From assembly GCF_947179165.1 (NCBI RefSeq), contig NC_077244.1:18176949-18240948 (forward strand): a DNA stretch of 64,000 nt, written 5' to 3'. Origin of the DNA: Solanum dulcamara. Taxonomy: Eukaryota > Streptophyta > Magnoliopsida > Solanales > Solanaceae. Shown here in pieces: positions 23,176 through 35,250 of the stretch; the stretch's first letter is position 1; every line of letters begins with the position of its first letter. The notes beneath the pieces are model-generated. The model was not told the DNA's origin, did no database searches, and saw only the letters and a program-made list of their open reading frames with translations. The position numbers were made by a program, and so were the translations under genes.

Positions 23176-24071
23176 GGAGTTCTTTAAAAGTAATCCCATT
23201 ATCCCGTAACTACGATCCACTATAGGAGAAAGGATCACATGTTACTAGAGGCTTGATTCATTACAAAGGGTCACCCATTAGTGTATGATTGATTCCTTAA
23301 GTTTCTTAGTGGATCCACCTAGTCAATGTTACGGTTCTTACCTTGGTAAGTTTGGACCCTCCCTTTTGAGTGTGTGAGGAAAACACCAAACTCCCTAGTA
23401 TAGCTCACATGGTTTATGTCGGTTAATTGTATCTCGCACAAAGACTTATGACTCTCACCATGACTTTTGAGCCTCTCACTATGTTGCATTTAACTTATGA
23501 TTTTCTTACAAGTTTGTATTGACCATGTATTACATTTTTCACTTGACGTTTTAAAGGTTTTTAACTATTTTTATCTTAGTCATTGCATTATCATTATTTA
23601 CGACATGCAATGCATATTTTCCATACTTAATACATTTTATGTAGTGACACATACTTTTTCCTATATTGTTCATAATATAGGTCAGAATGCTCTTGCCTAT
23701 CCTCGTGGTTAGTTCGGATTCCACTCAGAGTTAGGTTGTTTTGGTGAGTCCTCATATTCTAAGGGTGAACCCATAATGTCCTTTTCTTTTATTTAAGACT
23801 TATGTTCTTTCATTATATTTGGTGAGCTAGGAGTTTGTCCTATGCCTCATCTAAAGTAGTAGAGGCATGTCTACACTATAAAAGGTACGTTTCTTTTATG
23901 TTGACTATTATGGTCAAATTCTCTTCATTTTAAGATTTCTATGTTGAGACTATTTTCGAATTTTACGTTTATGTTGTATTTCATGCTTGAATATTATGCT
24001 ATGTATGCTAAGAGTCTCTTGGGATTCTAATCACTGTCTCACACTTAGGGCCTAGTTTTGGTCATGATACA
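23176..24071 (+). mobile_element. Truncated plus-strand LTR of family C (3' part)
   Basis: From about 23700 the sequence is the reverse complement of the family C LTR at 28031: GGTGAGCTAGGAG...GTAGTAGAGGCATGTC and CTAAGAGTCTC...CTTAGGGCCTAG...GTCATGATACA appear in the matching order. It ends at 24071 with the LTR terminus (GATACA for GTGACA). A full family C LTR is about 2.1 kb, so the 5' half is missing. The stretch 23176-23300 is not clearly assigned. Confidence 0.6.
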
Positions 24072-25060
24072 TTCTTAACAAAGTAGAATGGTCCAATATA
24101 ATTTTCAAGGAAATGAAGATTGATTTATCTTTGTTGAGTAAAACCATCACTTCTTATTCTATTTCTATAAAACAAATTGAAACTCAAATGGGGCAAATTT
24201 TAGCCCATTTAAATCCTAGGCAAAAATGAGGGTTCCCAAGTGATACCATTGTGAACCCGAAGAATAATAATGCTCTTTGTATGGCTGTAGTGACAAGAAG
24301 TGGTAGAACGGTAGGGAGTGAAGTAATAAAATATGATGTTTTAACTGAAAGTAAAGGCAAAGCAAAAGTGACCGATGATGAGGAAATTTCTGAAGAAGGG
24401 AAGATTAAGATCCAATTGTGGTGAAGTTGAAGTTAAAAATGTGAGTCTTGGGAATGATAAAGAGGCAAGTGTGGTGGATGTGGATACACCATTGAATTTG
24501 AAGTTTCCATTGAAAGTTTTCCCTACCTTTCCTCAAATATTGAAAAAGAAGAAAGAGAATGTGAAATTCAAAAAGTTCTTATCTATGTTCAAAAACCTAT
24601 ATGTGAATATTCCATCGGTTGATGCTTTGCTTTAAATACCCAGATACGCTATATTTATTAAGGAATTAGTGAAAAATAAGAAAAGTATGGAGTTTGACAC
24701 TGTTGAAATTTCACACCATTGTAGTGCCATCATGTCAAGTAATATGGTTGTAAAGAAAGATTCGACTGCAGTTACAATTCCAAAAATGATTGGTATGTAC
24801 CAATTTGCAAAGGCTTTATGTGATTTTGGAGAAAGTATAAATCTAATGCCATTTGAAATTTGTAAAAAGCATGGGTTAGGCGTGCAAAAGACAACCACGA
24901 TGAGATTTCTTATGGAAGAGAGACAAAAGGATTATTGGGATTCTTTATGACATATTGGTGAAGATTGAAAATTTTATTTTTCCATCAAATTTTGTCATTC
25001 TTGATTGTGAAATTAAATAGGAGATTCTGATTACTTTGGGTAAGTCATTCTTGACTATAA
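24072..25060 (+). pseudogene. Athila-like gag C-terminus and protease fragment
   Basis: Plus-strand reading gives ETQMGQILAHLNPRQ, then MAVVTRSGRTVGSEV, the typical end of Athila gag, then a charged linker and LKVFPTFPQILKKKKE (24375-24635). After one stop at 24633 the frame 24669-24950 has MEFDTVEISHHCSAIM and the protease region FAKALCDFGESINLMPFEI, where the active-site DLGAS reads DFGES. A frameshift near 24925 leads to LGILYDILVKIENFIFPSNF. The piece has neither LTR and stops where E_A begins in the opposite orientation. Confidence 0.85.
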
Positions 25061-25370
25061 TCCTGATACTATAAGATGTCTTGACCGGTAGGAAGTGAGA
25101 CGACTTCTTCATTCTGTTAACAATCATCCAAATCGAATCATGATGTTTCCGAGTAAGAGGCAAACCCACTACAAAATCCATGTTCACATCCTCCCACTTC
25201 AAAGTAGTGATTTCAATGTTTTGTGCTAGGCCACCTGGCCTTTGATAGTCGGCCTTAACTTGTTGGTAATTCCTACATTCGGTCACGAACCTTGCTATAT
25301 TCTTTTTCATTCCACCCCACCAATAAAGATCGTTCATGTCACGGTACAATTTAGTTGAATTAAGATAAAT
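25061..25370 (-). pseudogene. E_A integrase, N-terminal fragment
   Basis: The frame reads YRDMNDLYWWGGMKKNIARF, then CRNYQQVK, where the first Cys pair of the HHCC finger (C..C) is partly lost, then EDVNMDFVVGLP with the first catalytic Asp and SSHFLPVKTSYS. After this the sequence changes to the reverse complement of the Athila protease fragment, so the second Asp and Glu are absent. Confidence 0.82.
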
Positions 25371-26129
25371 ACAGTATAAAGAGTTGTGAGCCTATTTAAA
25401 GATCAAACTCCTTAGGTCATCCTTATCCAGAACACACAACCATACTTGGTAGAAAAGTACCCCATCTCCTCCCTTTGAAAAGACCTCTAATTTCTTTTGT
25501 TTCACCAAATTATTTAGCTCCACCAATGTCAGGTCAAGGTCTTTTTTTGACTTAATGTCCGCCACCAAAGATGATTTAGACCCATTATGAACAGACGCAC
25601 CACCATCATAAGAACCATTAAACTTCACCCTTAAACTATCCAATTGGTGAACATCCTTTACCAACTCTCTCTTCCCTTCATTAACATGAGCCGCACTCCC
25701 CCCACACACTCTACTAAGTGCATTGGCAACCATATTGGCCATACCCGGATGATAATGTACAATTATGTCATAGTCCTTGAGTAGTTCAAGCCACCTTCTT
25801 TCCTTAGATTGAGGTCCTTTTGAGTAAACATATTGGAGACTTTTGTAATCAGTGAACACATCCACATGTACCCCGTAGAGGTAGTGCTACCAAATCTTTA
25901 GGGCAAATATAATGGTTGCTAACTCAAGATCATGGGTTTGGTAGTTATACTCATGTAACTTCAATTGACTTGAAGCATAGGCTATAAAGTTGCCGTTTTG
26001 CACTGAAACACAACCCAAACCAACTCTTGAAGAATCACAATACACTATGAACCGTTGTAAGTCTTTTGGTAGAGTCAAAATAGGAGCGGAGGTAAGTCGA
26101 TCTTTCAATGTTTGGAAACTCCTTTCACA
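25371..26129 (-). pseudogene. E_A RNase H and integrase linker
   Basis: Two open blocks (25887-26108 and 25392-25865) carry [16 protein letters not shown] with the first catalytic Asp, [44 protein letters not shown], and YHPGMANMVANALSR. The order and motifs are those of chromovirus RNase H. A single stop separates the blocks. The linker then leads into integrase. Confidence 0.88.
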
Positions 26130-27049
26130 CTAATCCTTCCATAGAATCTTTTCCTTGTTTTGAGTAAACTTCATCATAGGAGATGAGATGGAAGAGAAAC
26201 CTACAATTAACCTTCTATAATACCCATCTAGACCCAAAAAGCTCCTACTATCCGAATGAGAGAAAGGTCTAGGCCAATTCTTGACAACTTCTGTCTTCTT
26301 AGAATCAACCTTGATCGCATCACCGGACACTATATGACCAAGAAATTCCACATCTTTCAACCAAAATTCACACTTACTAAATTTTGCAAACAATTGCCTA
26401 TCCATCAAGGTTTGAATCACAACCCTCAAATGGTCCTTATTCTCTTCCTCACGCCGAGAGTAAATCAAGATGTCATCAATGAAAACCACCTCGAATGTAT
26501 TAAGGTAGGGTTTGAACAACCTATTCATTAACTCCATGAACATTTTTTATGCATTCATCCACCCAAATGTCATCACTAACAACTCATAGTGACGTCACCT
26601 TGTTCAAAATACCATCTTGGGAATGTCATACTCCCATACCTTTAGGTTATGACAGTCGGACTAAAAATTGTTCTTGTAGAAATGACTTCCTACTTGTTCT
26701 TAATGGTCACCTAGTTCAATTGGCGGTAATCTATGCACATTCGAAGTGACCCATCCTTCTTTCTCACAAACAACACGGGAGCACCCCGTGGTGAAATACT
26801 TGGCCTTATGAATCCTTTCTCTAACAAGTCCTTCAATTTTTCCTCTAACTCCTTTAATTCTGTCGTGGGAATTCGATATATAGAAATAGAGATAGGTTGG
26901 GTATCATAGAGTAGATGGATACCAAAATCAACTTCCCTTTTAAGAGGAACACCGGGGAGGTCATCGGGAAACTTATTGACCACGGAAAACGACTCAAGAG
27001 AAGAACTTTCTGAGTTACAACCACTAACCCTCAAAATCTGTAGATGCAA
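26130..27049 (-). pseudogene. E_A reverse transcriptase
   Basis: 26711-27049 holds the RT N-terminus with [35 protein letters not shown] and IDYRQLN. 26130-26543 holds [17 protein letters not shown] with an intact FIDD pair, KCEFWLKDVEFLGHIVS and SFLGLDGYYRR. The stretch between them (26544-26710) is damaged: [23 protein letters not shown] sequence is missing. The polymerase motif survives but the reading frame does not. Confidence 0.9.
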
Positions 27050-27400
27050 CCCTTAACCATCAACTTATGTGCCTTAGGACAAGATATGAACCTACCCTTA
27101 ACTACCGAATCAGGACCCTTCCATTCAAGAATAGACTCATTTGGGAATTGAAACTTGACTCTACGAGTTCTACAATCTATAAAAGCATAAGATGCATGAA
27201 ACCAATCCATCCCAAGTATAACATCAAAATCCATCATGTCAATCTCTATGAGATCATTTTCAACCACTTGTCTCCCATGCAAAGAATAAAAGTGGTTGGT
27301 GTGTTGGCCAGCTCCTTGAGCTTGTTACTATAAGCAGTTTGTACTTGAGGCCTACCACTACCACCTCTACACTTTCTAGCATGATGGTCTGGTTTGCCAC
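27031..27400 (-). pseudogene. E_A protease C-terminal part
   Basis: The frame 27031-27282 reads VENDLIEIDMMDFDVILGMDW followed by HASYAFIDCRTRRVKFQFP, the characteristic C-terminal part of the protease and its linker to RT. The upstream active-site region (DSGAS-type) is not visible; the sequence passes almost directly from the gag zinc knuckle to VVENDL, so the active site appears deleted. Confidence 0.78.
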
Positions 27401-27830
27401 ACTTGAAGCATGTATTGAGCTGGCTAAGCACTCCCCTTTGTGAGTCCTTCCACACTTCTCGCAAGTAGGGAAAACTTGAGAACCAACATTCTCTCTTGGT
27501 ACCACTTGATTTGTACCCTTATCCTTGTTGAACCACAGAGGAGGAGTATTGGTCGAACCTTGTCCCATAATTCATTGCCAACATTGCCTCTTCCACTAAC
27601 ACCATAAGCAGAACTTTGATGTTGAACCCTCCACAATCGACTCTAACCTTTTTGAACCCTCTTGACCATTCCCTCAACTTCTCTTCTTCAATTTGTTCTG
27701 CATATGTCATGATTTGGGAGATGTCCATCTCTTTGACCACCATGGTCATCTTGCATTATTTTGACACCAAACTACCAAAAATAAACTTTCTTGTCCTTGC
27801 CCTTCTTGGAGGAATGACATAGAAGACAAC
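27401..27830 (-). pseudogene. E_A gag remnant with zinc knuckle
   Basis: MTMVVKEMDISQIMTYAEQ and IEEEKLREWSRGFKK (27519-27749) are the conserved late-gag segment, and the frame 27246-27464 carries CFKCGKPDHHARKC, a complete CX2CX4HX4C knuckle. The start reads MSFLQEG-like, then within a few codons RKFIFG and the late-gag segment, so the N-terminal and capsid part is deleted. Frame changes occur between the two blocks. Confidence 0.82.
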
Positions 27831-28015
27831 AAAATTATGCATTAGATAGAGGAAGTCTTATGACACTCTAGGCGACGATATAAATTTAAAAGAAGTGAAA
27901 ATTTTCCTAAATGTCTCATAGTCTCCCATTCATAGTTTTGATGTACTTCACAATCATGAATAATACCTTATTCGATGTAGTATGTTGGACTTCTAGAACC
28001 ATTCAAAACCTGGAT

Positions 28016-28026
28016 CTCTGATAACA
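28016..28026 (-). other. Primer-binding site of E_A
   Basis: The coding strand reads TGTTATCAGAG against the initiator-tRNA-Met consensus TGGTATCAGAG, close to the 5' LTR end at 28031. One mismatch in the compared positions. Confidence 0.8.
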
Positions 28027-28030
28027 TATT

Positions 28031-29363
28031 TGTCACAACCTAAGTATAGGGCCTAGATGTGACAAGGTGAATGAGGAAATCGGAGGTACCTCAAACAAGA
28101 CTCTTAGTATTCATTTATATTTTCATATGTAATAATATAAACAATAAGCGGAAATAAAAGGAATAATGGGACAAAGGGAAATAACATAGAATAAGAGTCT
28201 CCAATGATTTCAGAACATCATACATCTATGTATAAACATACCTCTACTATGATACTTGGCGGGGACTAAGACATGTCTCTAGCTCACTCTCATAATAAAT
28301 GGAACAAGTATCAAAAAGGAATCCAAAAGTCCTTACATAACATGAACTAGAATTAAAAGGGATATTATTCTCAAAACATGGGAACTCACCAAAGTAGTAG
28401 CCTTCAAGGATCAAACTTGGGACAAAGAGGTGAATGTGGAGCAACGCTGGTCCTTCCATAGTGATATTATGTATGCAAAATAGTATGCGTTATTACTGTG
28501 AATGTACTAAGTATGTGAGTATGCATGAACAATAAGAAAACATTAGGAAATAAATGTAGAATAAAACATGGTACAATACATGTATAATCACACATGTGAA
28601 TAACATTTGAAACATTTATTTTGTGGGATGAGGACCATTACCGATATTAAAAACCATGAGATCTATGGCATGGAATCAAACATAATCCTATATTGGCATG
28701 GAGAGTCTACTTGTTGGGTAGAACTCCGTCAACTTCATTCACTTTTTTAACTTTAACTTTTAGGGCTATTTGTGAATCCACTAGCCTAAATCTACAAAGG
28801 CTCCTATGTTGACACATAGTCAATGAGACAAAGTGTTGCTACTAGGATTCCATTACTGAATCCCACCACAATGCCCTATTCGGTGCTAAGTCAGTCCCAC
28901 GGAATAGTTCATATAATAAGAACATAATCATTTACATAACTTTATATCATCAAACATTATTCGGTAGAATAGCTCATTAAAATGTTTCTTTAATTCAAAT
29001 GTGTGAGAATTGTCCTTATCACATAGAATCCATTCTTTGGATAAGAAGCTCTATCATCATCATTTAATCATTCTTTCATTTCATAAAACCTCTTTTGATC
29101 ATATACATTTTTCTTTCACAAACATTCATTTTAGAGTCAAAGCTCTCAATTCAAACTTCATTGAAACATAGTGAAACTAGGTGAGTTCTATTCAATCACC
29201 TGCAAATCATTTAAAGCAATGATATCATGCATGAGAGTAATGGAATGCATTAGTTAAAATGTCATAAAACAACTCACCAATACACTTGGAAGAAACTTTC
29301 ATTCCTTCATATAAGACCTTGATAAATCATCCATTTCATGTAAATAAGAGTCAATATAAGTTA

Positions 29364-29396
<33 letters not shown>

Positions 29397-30254
29397 AAAT
29401 ATTCAAGAATCTATACCTTCAGAATCATAATATGAAAACTCATAAGATTTCATCATTTAAAATTTTAATTGCTAAGTTTAGAAAATACTTGGGCTTCATT
29501 GGTGGAACAACCCATGAATACAACCCATATACATTGGTGAATAAGGTCCTAATTCAGCTTTGAGAATGGAGACTTGATGAACCTTGGAAATAAAACCTTA
29601 GCTTTCCTTGGGAGATCTTTGAGAGGAGGGGACTTTGTGTATTTGAGTCTAAATGTTAGAATGAGGGATCGGAACAACTTAGGATCCTTAGATAGGTGAG
29701 ATCCAGTCCAAAAAATGACCACACTTTGGTGACAAAACACAGGAAAGGACTAAAATGCCCTTTATGTTTTGGCAAAACTAACCCTATGAGTCATCAAGAT
29801 GACTTGTAAAAAGGTCGACGAGTCATAGAAATAACTCATATTGTAGGGTCTGAGAAAGACCTTGGGAACTGACCCTTAGAAGTTCCTCTACTACTCAACT
29901 CTACGAGTCATAAAGACTTCTATGAATCATCAAAGGGACTCTTCCTGCAGGGTTGGAGGAACCCTGAGTACTGAGTCTTTAAACTTCTTTAATGACTCAT
30001 AGATATGGAGATGAGTCGTAGACTCAAGTCTTTCGGTAGGGTCTTGAAACCCTATAATTCAAGGTCTCTGAATTTTCTTGACGAGTCATTTCTATGAACC
30101 ATCTAAACTTCTACAACACTTCTTTAAAAACTTTGAAACCCTTACTTAAACTGCACATGTTTAATTTTAGAACGACAATTCTTCAAAAATTTGAACCACA
30201 ATCACATGAACTCAACATTATTCAAAATCTAACACCAGAGTATTAGGTGTCTTA
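28031..30254 (-). repeat. 5' LTR of E_A (family C)
   Basis: It starts TGTCACAACC on the plus strand and ends near GGTGTCTTA at 30254 (decayed GGTGTTACA). It aligns with the E_C LTRs: GAATGTACTAAGTATGTGAG near 28500 matches 57420 and 44945. The part 29780-30090 is rich in ACTCAT/GAGTCGT phrases. Confidence 0.8.
29363..29391. repeat. (TA)n microsatellite
   Basis: An uninterrupted TA run inside the E_A LTR. Similar TA runs are at 38654-38683 in LTR A2 and 58338-58370 in the LINE fragment. Confidence 0.95.
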
Positions 30255-30255
30255 A

Positions 30256-30910
30256 TTTAGTCAGTTTTTCATATTTTCAACCATTTCATCTTCTACCTAT
30301 GAAATTTGATAGTTCGACAAAATACTTTATATACATTAAAAATATCTAAAAAAAGTTTTTATATGGTTCAAAGGGACTACCCATGGCCAAAGAACCGAAA
30401 ACAAATTCTATGAAATTCAAAGTCATTTTATAAGTAAAATAAACGACATAAATCATTTAAGATAAACAAAAACAAACATTTAAGATAAACCAAAACATCA
30501 ATACTGACAAAATAAACAGTACCAATCTAGATATACCACAATATAAATCTAATAAAAATAACCAGACATAACTATCCCGATAAACCAAAACATCAAACTA
30601 ACAAAAATAAACAGCTATACTTTAATTAAACAAATATTCCACCCAACTCTTAGAGTTGGGCACTGTCCTCAGGAGCACAAAATAGTAGACTTCTCTGTCT
30701 TCTAATCCATTAGTCCTCCAGCCAAATAATCAAACTTTGTGGCTTCCAAATTTTACTCCATATCTGAACCGGTCCTCCTTGTATCTTAATCCATATGAAT
30801 GTCATCTTTTGTAGACTCATAAAAATTAAGACCAAGTCCTAGGAAAGCCATAACATGCTCGTCAGCGGATATTGTCTCTCTACCTGATGGAGTTCTTATT
30901 TAGTGGAAGC
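30256..30910 (-). other. Athila 3' non-coding region
   Basis: No coding frame is seen. The coding strand near 30660-30690 reads CTGAGGACAGTGCCCAACTC, a phrase typical of the segment after the Athila ORFs. It contains a 19-bp perfect inverted repeat CCCAACTCTTAGAGTTGGG (about 30652-30670). Confidence 0.6.
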
Positions 30911-31483
30911 TCACCCTCTGTTGCCGTGTTGAAGCATCTCCAGGAAAAACATGCGAGCTATTATCATAGCATCGTGCCTTGTGTGCTCCTGTGTAGTGAG
31001 GACTGGGGCATAAGTATAGTATGGCCTCTTAATGTTTGTGACATCATAAAAATCTGAGGTAAGGGGGGCCATATAATGATGTTGGTCCTTGGGTACCCTT
31101 GCCTTTTGGCATATCTCCGTGATGAGGCCTCCAAATGCGTACCCTCTACCTTGATAGACTCTGCACTTCCAGATAGTAGATTTGATAACAATTCCAACAT
31201 TTACGTCGATCCATTTCATAAGGACATTGACCAAACACACTCTATCCCGCAATATTTTGTTGTAGTAGACGCTTGAAATAAGGTTGTGCATGATAATTTT
31301 CACCCAAACACATGCTTCGTTATTAAGGTGAGCGTATCGAAACGTGTTGTGGTTACCCTGCAGCCCATGACGTACCCACTTTGCTATTGACCTAGTCCCA
31401 CATAATGTATGTCTGACATCCCTGTATGGTGGTTGAATATTCAAATCTATAAGAGTGGTAGTATACAACTCTGGAGTTCCCAA
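30911..31483 (-). pseudogene. Env-position ORF of Athila (putative plant transposon protein domain)
   Basis: An open frame of 190 codons lies downstream of integrase, where Athila elements carry an additional ORF. It contains NNEACVWVKIIMHNLISSV, RVCLVNVLMKWIDVNVGIVI and GGLITEICQKARVP, which resemble the conserved domain annotated in plants as a putative transposon protein or Athila ORF. I see no hydrophobic segment long enough for a membrane span. A clearly related but broken copy lies at about 63650-63930. The function is unknown. The frame may be only part of the original ORF, since its N-terminus overlaps no recognised start. Confidence 0.65.
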
Positions 31484-31854
31484 TATCTCATTTATTATTC
31501 AGGACTCGTCCAAACTCTCTTTTTATTATTCTTATTTTATTTTTTTTGTGAATAACTTAGACTATCCTTATTATCCACTAAAAATGAAATTTTAGCAAAA
31601 GAAAATAATATTCATTATGACCTCTAATTAAAAATGTTTTCACTACCTTACGGATTCCCTAGTCACGAAACGACTCAGTTGTAGATTCATTCATTCTCGA
31701 CCTGAATTCTTTCTTCCTTAGGATCGATATCTTGTTCAATATAGTGCTTAATACACTCGCTATTCACCATGAATGTTTTTGATTTATTACAATTCCATAG
31801 TTCAACGGCTCTATGTGACGACATTCACACCCCCTCAAATGGTCCACACCAATT

Positions 31855-32900
31855 TTATCGAAGCTTACCTGGAAAAAGGTGCAAACAGGAGCTAAAAAGC
31901 AAGGCTTTTTGTCCTGGCTCAAATGTTCGCGCGACTATATGCTTGTCATGCCATCGCTTCGTCTTTTCTTTATACAACTTTGCATTTTCATAAGCATGGA
32001 ATTTGAATTCCTCCAATTCATAGAGCTGATCCATATGCTTTCTACATGTCAACTCCAAATCTAGTTTCAACTTTTAATGGCCTAATATGCTTGGTACTCC
32101 AGTTCTACCGGCAGGTGACATACTTTTTCAAACACCATATGGTACGATAAAATGCCAATTAATGTTTTCTATGCAGTCCGGTAAGCCCAAAGTGCTTTAT
32201 CTAGTTTGATAGCCCAGTCATTTCTTTTAGTATTGATGGTTTAATGAAGGATTTGTTTCACCTCACGATTTGATACCTTAACATGTCCGCTAGTTTGGGA
32301 GTGATATGTCGTGGCAACCTTGTGCCTAACACAAAATTTAGCTAACAGATTTTTTATTGTTTTATTTATGAAATGTTTACCTCCATCGCTGATGATAGCC
32401 CTTGGAGGGCCAAACCTTGTGAAAATATGCTTCTTGAGGAAGCGACTTACCACTTTAGAGTCCTTGGTTGTTAAAGCAATGGCCTCGACCCATTTAGAAA
32501 GATAATTAACTACCACCAGTATATACTGATTTCCATATGATGATGAGAAGAGACCCATAATGTCAATTCCCCATATATCAATGATCTCTACGTGCTAGAT
32601 GTTATTCAACGGCATCTCATGCTTTCTTGATATTTTGTCCAACCTTTGGCATTGATCACAACTCTTCACAAATCTTGCAGCATCTTTAAATAAATTAGGC
32701 CAAAATAAACCTGACTGCAATACCTTATGGGTTGTTCGTTCTCTTTCTTGATGACCACCTTATATAGACGGATGACAACTGTGTGGAATTTGTTGAACTT
32801 TAGATTCAGGCACACATCTCTTTATCATTTGATCAACACCTTTTGTTAACGAATAAGGTTCATCCCATATATAGAACTTTGCTTCATACATTAGCCTCTT
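31855..32900 (-). pseudogene. Athila integrase
   Basis: 32241-32558 reads [52 protein letters not shown] with the second catalytic Asp, and [18 protein letters not shown], where the usual NGQVE-type stretch is altered and E follows. The HHCC finger lies upstream near 32640-32800 in broken frames. The C-terminal piece 31855-32070 has [20 protein letters not shown] and KRWHDKHI, typical of Athila. Several stops separate these parts. Confidence 0.88.
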
Positions 32901-33092
32901 GTTTTTTGGGAGATTACTCCGGGGGAAATACTCCACTTATAATATAGTTTACAATATTTGCATACCATGGGAGTTCTTGTACCTCTATTGCCAACAGTTT
33001 CTCATCAAGAAACTCTTCCTTTATCGACTTTGCTCACCTACATGGGATGAATCCTTTAATCTTGATAGGTGGTCCGTAATTTGATTTTTGCA

Positions 33093-33481
33093 TCACCTCT
33101 TATCTTTGATTTCAATACTGAATTCTTGGAGTAGTAAGATCCATCTGATTAATCTAGGTTTAGCATCCTTCTTGTTGAATAAGTACTTCAGGGCTACTAG
33201 GTAAGAGCGGAATTTATCAAATGCATAAACCAATACCAATATCTCCTTCTCTGTGATAGTATAATTGGCCTGAGTGGAGTCAAAAGTCTTGCTGACATAA
33301 TAGATGGAGCTAAAAATTATCTCCTTCCTTTGTCCCAACACAGCTCCCATTGTTGTGTCACTTGCATCGTACATCAAAATAAAAGGTAGATCCCAGTCAG
33401 TAGGTATCAGTATGGGGGCATCAATCAGGTTCTTCTTCAAGAGTTCAAAGGCCTACAAACATTCATCATAAAAAATAAATT
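33093..33481 (-). pseudogene. Athila RNase H
   Basis: 33093-33440 carries [20 protein letters not shown] with the first catalytic Asp, [20 protein letters not shown] and [16 protein letters not shown], the usual Athila RNase H sequence. It then runs into a damaged linker toward integrase. Confidence 0.88.
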
Positions 33482-34440
33482 TTACTTTCTTTTATAACAA
33501 GCTGCATATGGGTCTGGTGATCTTTGAAAAATCTTTGATGAATCGCGATAGAATCCGACATGACCTAGAAAACTGCGAACACCTTTCACTGAAACTACTG
33601 GTGGAAGCTTTTCAATCACTTCAATTTTAGCTTTGTCTACCTCCAAACCATCTTTTGAAACGTTGTTCCCCAACACAATACCCTCCTTTACTAAGAAATG
33701 ACATTTTTCCCAATTTAAGACGAGATTTATTTCCTCACACCTTGCTAGTACTTTCTTTAGATTATGAAAACAAAGATCAAAAGACTCTCCAAATACTAAA
33801 ACATCATCCATAAAAATCTCTGCAAACTTTTCCACCATATCATAAAATATAGAAATTATGCACCTCTGAATAGTTGCAAGAGCACTGCAAATACAAAATG
33901 ATAAATTCTTAAATGTATATGTCCCATATGGGCATATGAATATTGTTTTTTCTTGGTCCTCTGGTGCAATGTTAATCTCTTTGTAACTCAAATACCCGTC
34001 CTAGAAAAAATAGTACTCTTGGACTACTAACCTGTCAAGCATTTGGTCAATAAATGGTACAAGGTAGAGATCATTCCTTGTGGCATCATTTAACTTTCTG
34101 TAGTCCATGCATATACTCTAACTAGTTACTGTTCTTATTGGGATTAACTCATTCTTCTCATTAGTCACCAGAGTTATTTCCCATTTTTTGGTACACACTG
34201 AACTGCGCTTACCAACTTACTGTCAGAGATTGGATATATTATGACTGCATCTAGCCACTTAATTATCTCTTTCTTTACCACCTCTTTCATGATAGAGTTT
34301 AACCGGCATTGTGGTTGCACACTAGCCTTATGTCCTTCTTCCATGAAAATTTTATGCATGGACAAAGCGGGGCGGATACTATGAAGATCATCCATTTTCC
34401 ATCCAATTGCCTTCTTGTATCTTTTTAATACCTCAAGTGC
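33482..34440 (-). pseudogene. Athila reverse transcriptase
   Basis: 34174-34395 has the N-terminal KEVVKKEIIKWLDAVIIYPI and SDSKLVSAVQCVPKNGK. 33482-33991 has IAPEDQEKTIFICPYGTYTF, FAEIFMDDVLVFGESFDLC with an intact FMDD pair, NLVLNWEKCHFLVKEGIVLG and GVRSFLGHVGFYR. The GLCNAPATFQR-type segment reads FCICSALATIQR, so it has decayed. The segment between the blocks contains stops. Confidence 0.92.
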
Positions 34441-35250
34441 TGCTGTGGCCTACATCTAAGAGAAAGCTGACAAAAGAATTAGAGGTAAGGTATCATTCAC
34501 TCCAAGAAAAGAATACCTGATATGTGATGGCAGTTGCTTCAACTCCAAGTTAGGAGCTTCTTCTAGAGATGGCTTAGGTGAAGGACCCAATTCTCTGTTC
34601 AAAGGTTCCATATTCTTTCTCCACATGTTGACATTTGGCATGTCAAGTACAATAGCTAAATATTTAGCTTCCATTTCATCTTCAACATCTTGACCCATCA
34701 CGAATCTTTCCAAAGGATATTTTTCTAAAACACATTGAGATGAGACTTCCTCATCGATGATAGTTATAGAAGACAACTCTTCATAAACTGCAAGAAACTT
34801 CATTGCCTGATATACATTGAACACCTCTACTTTATCATGTTCTCTCATAGTCAATCTATCTATAGTCACATCAATAAATGCACCACTCGTTGCTAAGAAC
34901 GAACGCCTCAAGATAAAAGGAACATTATGGTCAGGCACAAAATCTAATACGACAAAATCAATAGGAAAGATGAGGGATCCAACTTGTACTAACACATCCT
35001 CAATAATACCATTAGGTCTAGCTACAAAATGATCAGCTAATTATAACAAAATAGTGGTTGATTTAAGTTTTCCCAAACCTAATTTCTTAAGCATAGATCT
35101 AGGCATCAAGTTTATACTAGCACCAACATTAGAGAGACCTCTTACATTACTGTACTTACCAATAGTTACATGTACCTTGAAACTACCTGGATCTTTTCAT
35201 TTAGCTAGAAGCTTAACTTTGTTAAAATTCTTGAACTACACTCTTCAGTG
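34441..35250 (-). pseudogene. Athila protease
   Basis: 34456-34995 reads MLVQVGSLIFPIDFVVLDF, VPFILRRSFLATSGAFIDV, then a long acidic linker toward RT. The upstream frame (35000-35250) in a broken reading gives the ALIDLGASINL-like active-site neighbourhood (LVGASINLMPRSMLKKLGLG-like residues on the coding strand near 35075-35130). The layout matches the plus-strand Athila fragment at 24669-25000. Confidence 0.8.

Larger units (their letters stand above)
25060..30254 (-). mobile_element. Truncated gypsy element E_A, family C (Tekay/Del-like)
   Basis: Minus-strand order is 5' LTR (28031-30254), primer site, shortened gag, protease, RT, RNase H and a partial integrase that breaks off at about 25060. 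The 3' LTR, chromodomain and most of the integrase core are missing. The left break joins the oppositely oriented Athila fragment. Gag lacks its N-terminal part through an internal deletion. E_A is one of three family C elements in the window, with E_BD and E_C. Confidence 0.85.

Noticed and set aside
23176..23700. A host gene or tRNA between LTR D2 and the family C LTR fragment
   Set aside because: No tRNA cloverleaf or coding frame is visible, and the right part matches a family C LTR in reverse orientation.
30872..31276. Plus-strand reading frames opposite the Athila env-position ORF
   Set aside because: They lack family motifs, while the minus frame aligns with a second copy at 63650-63930.
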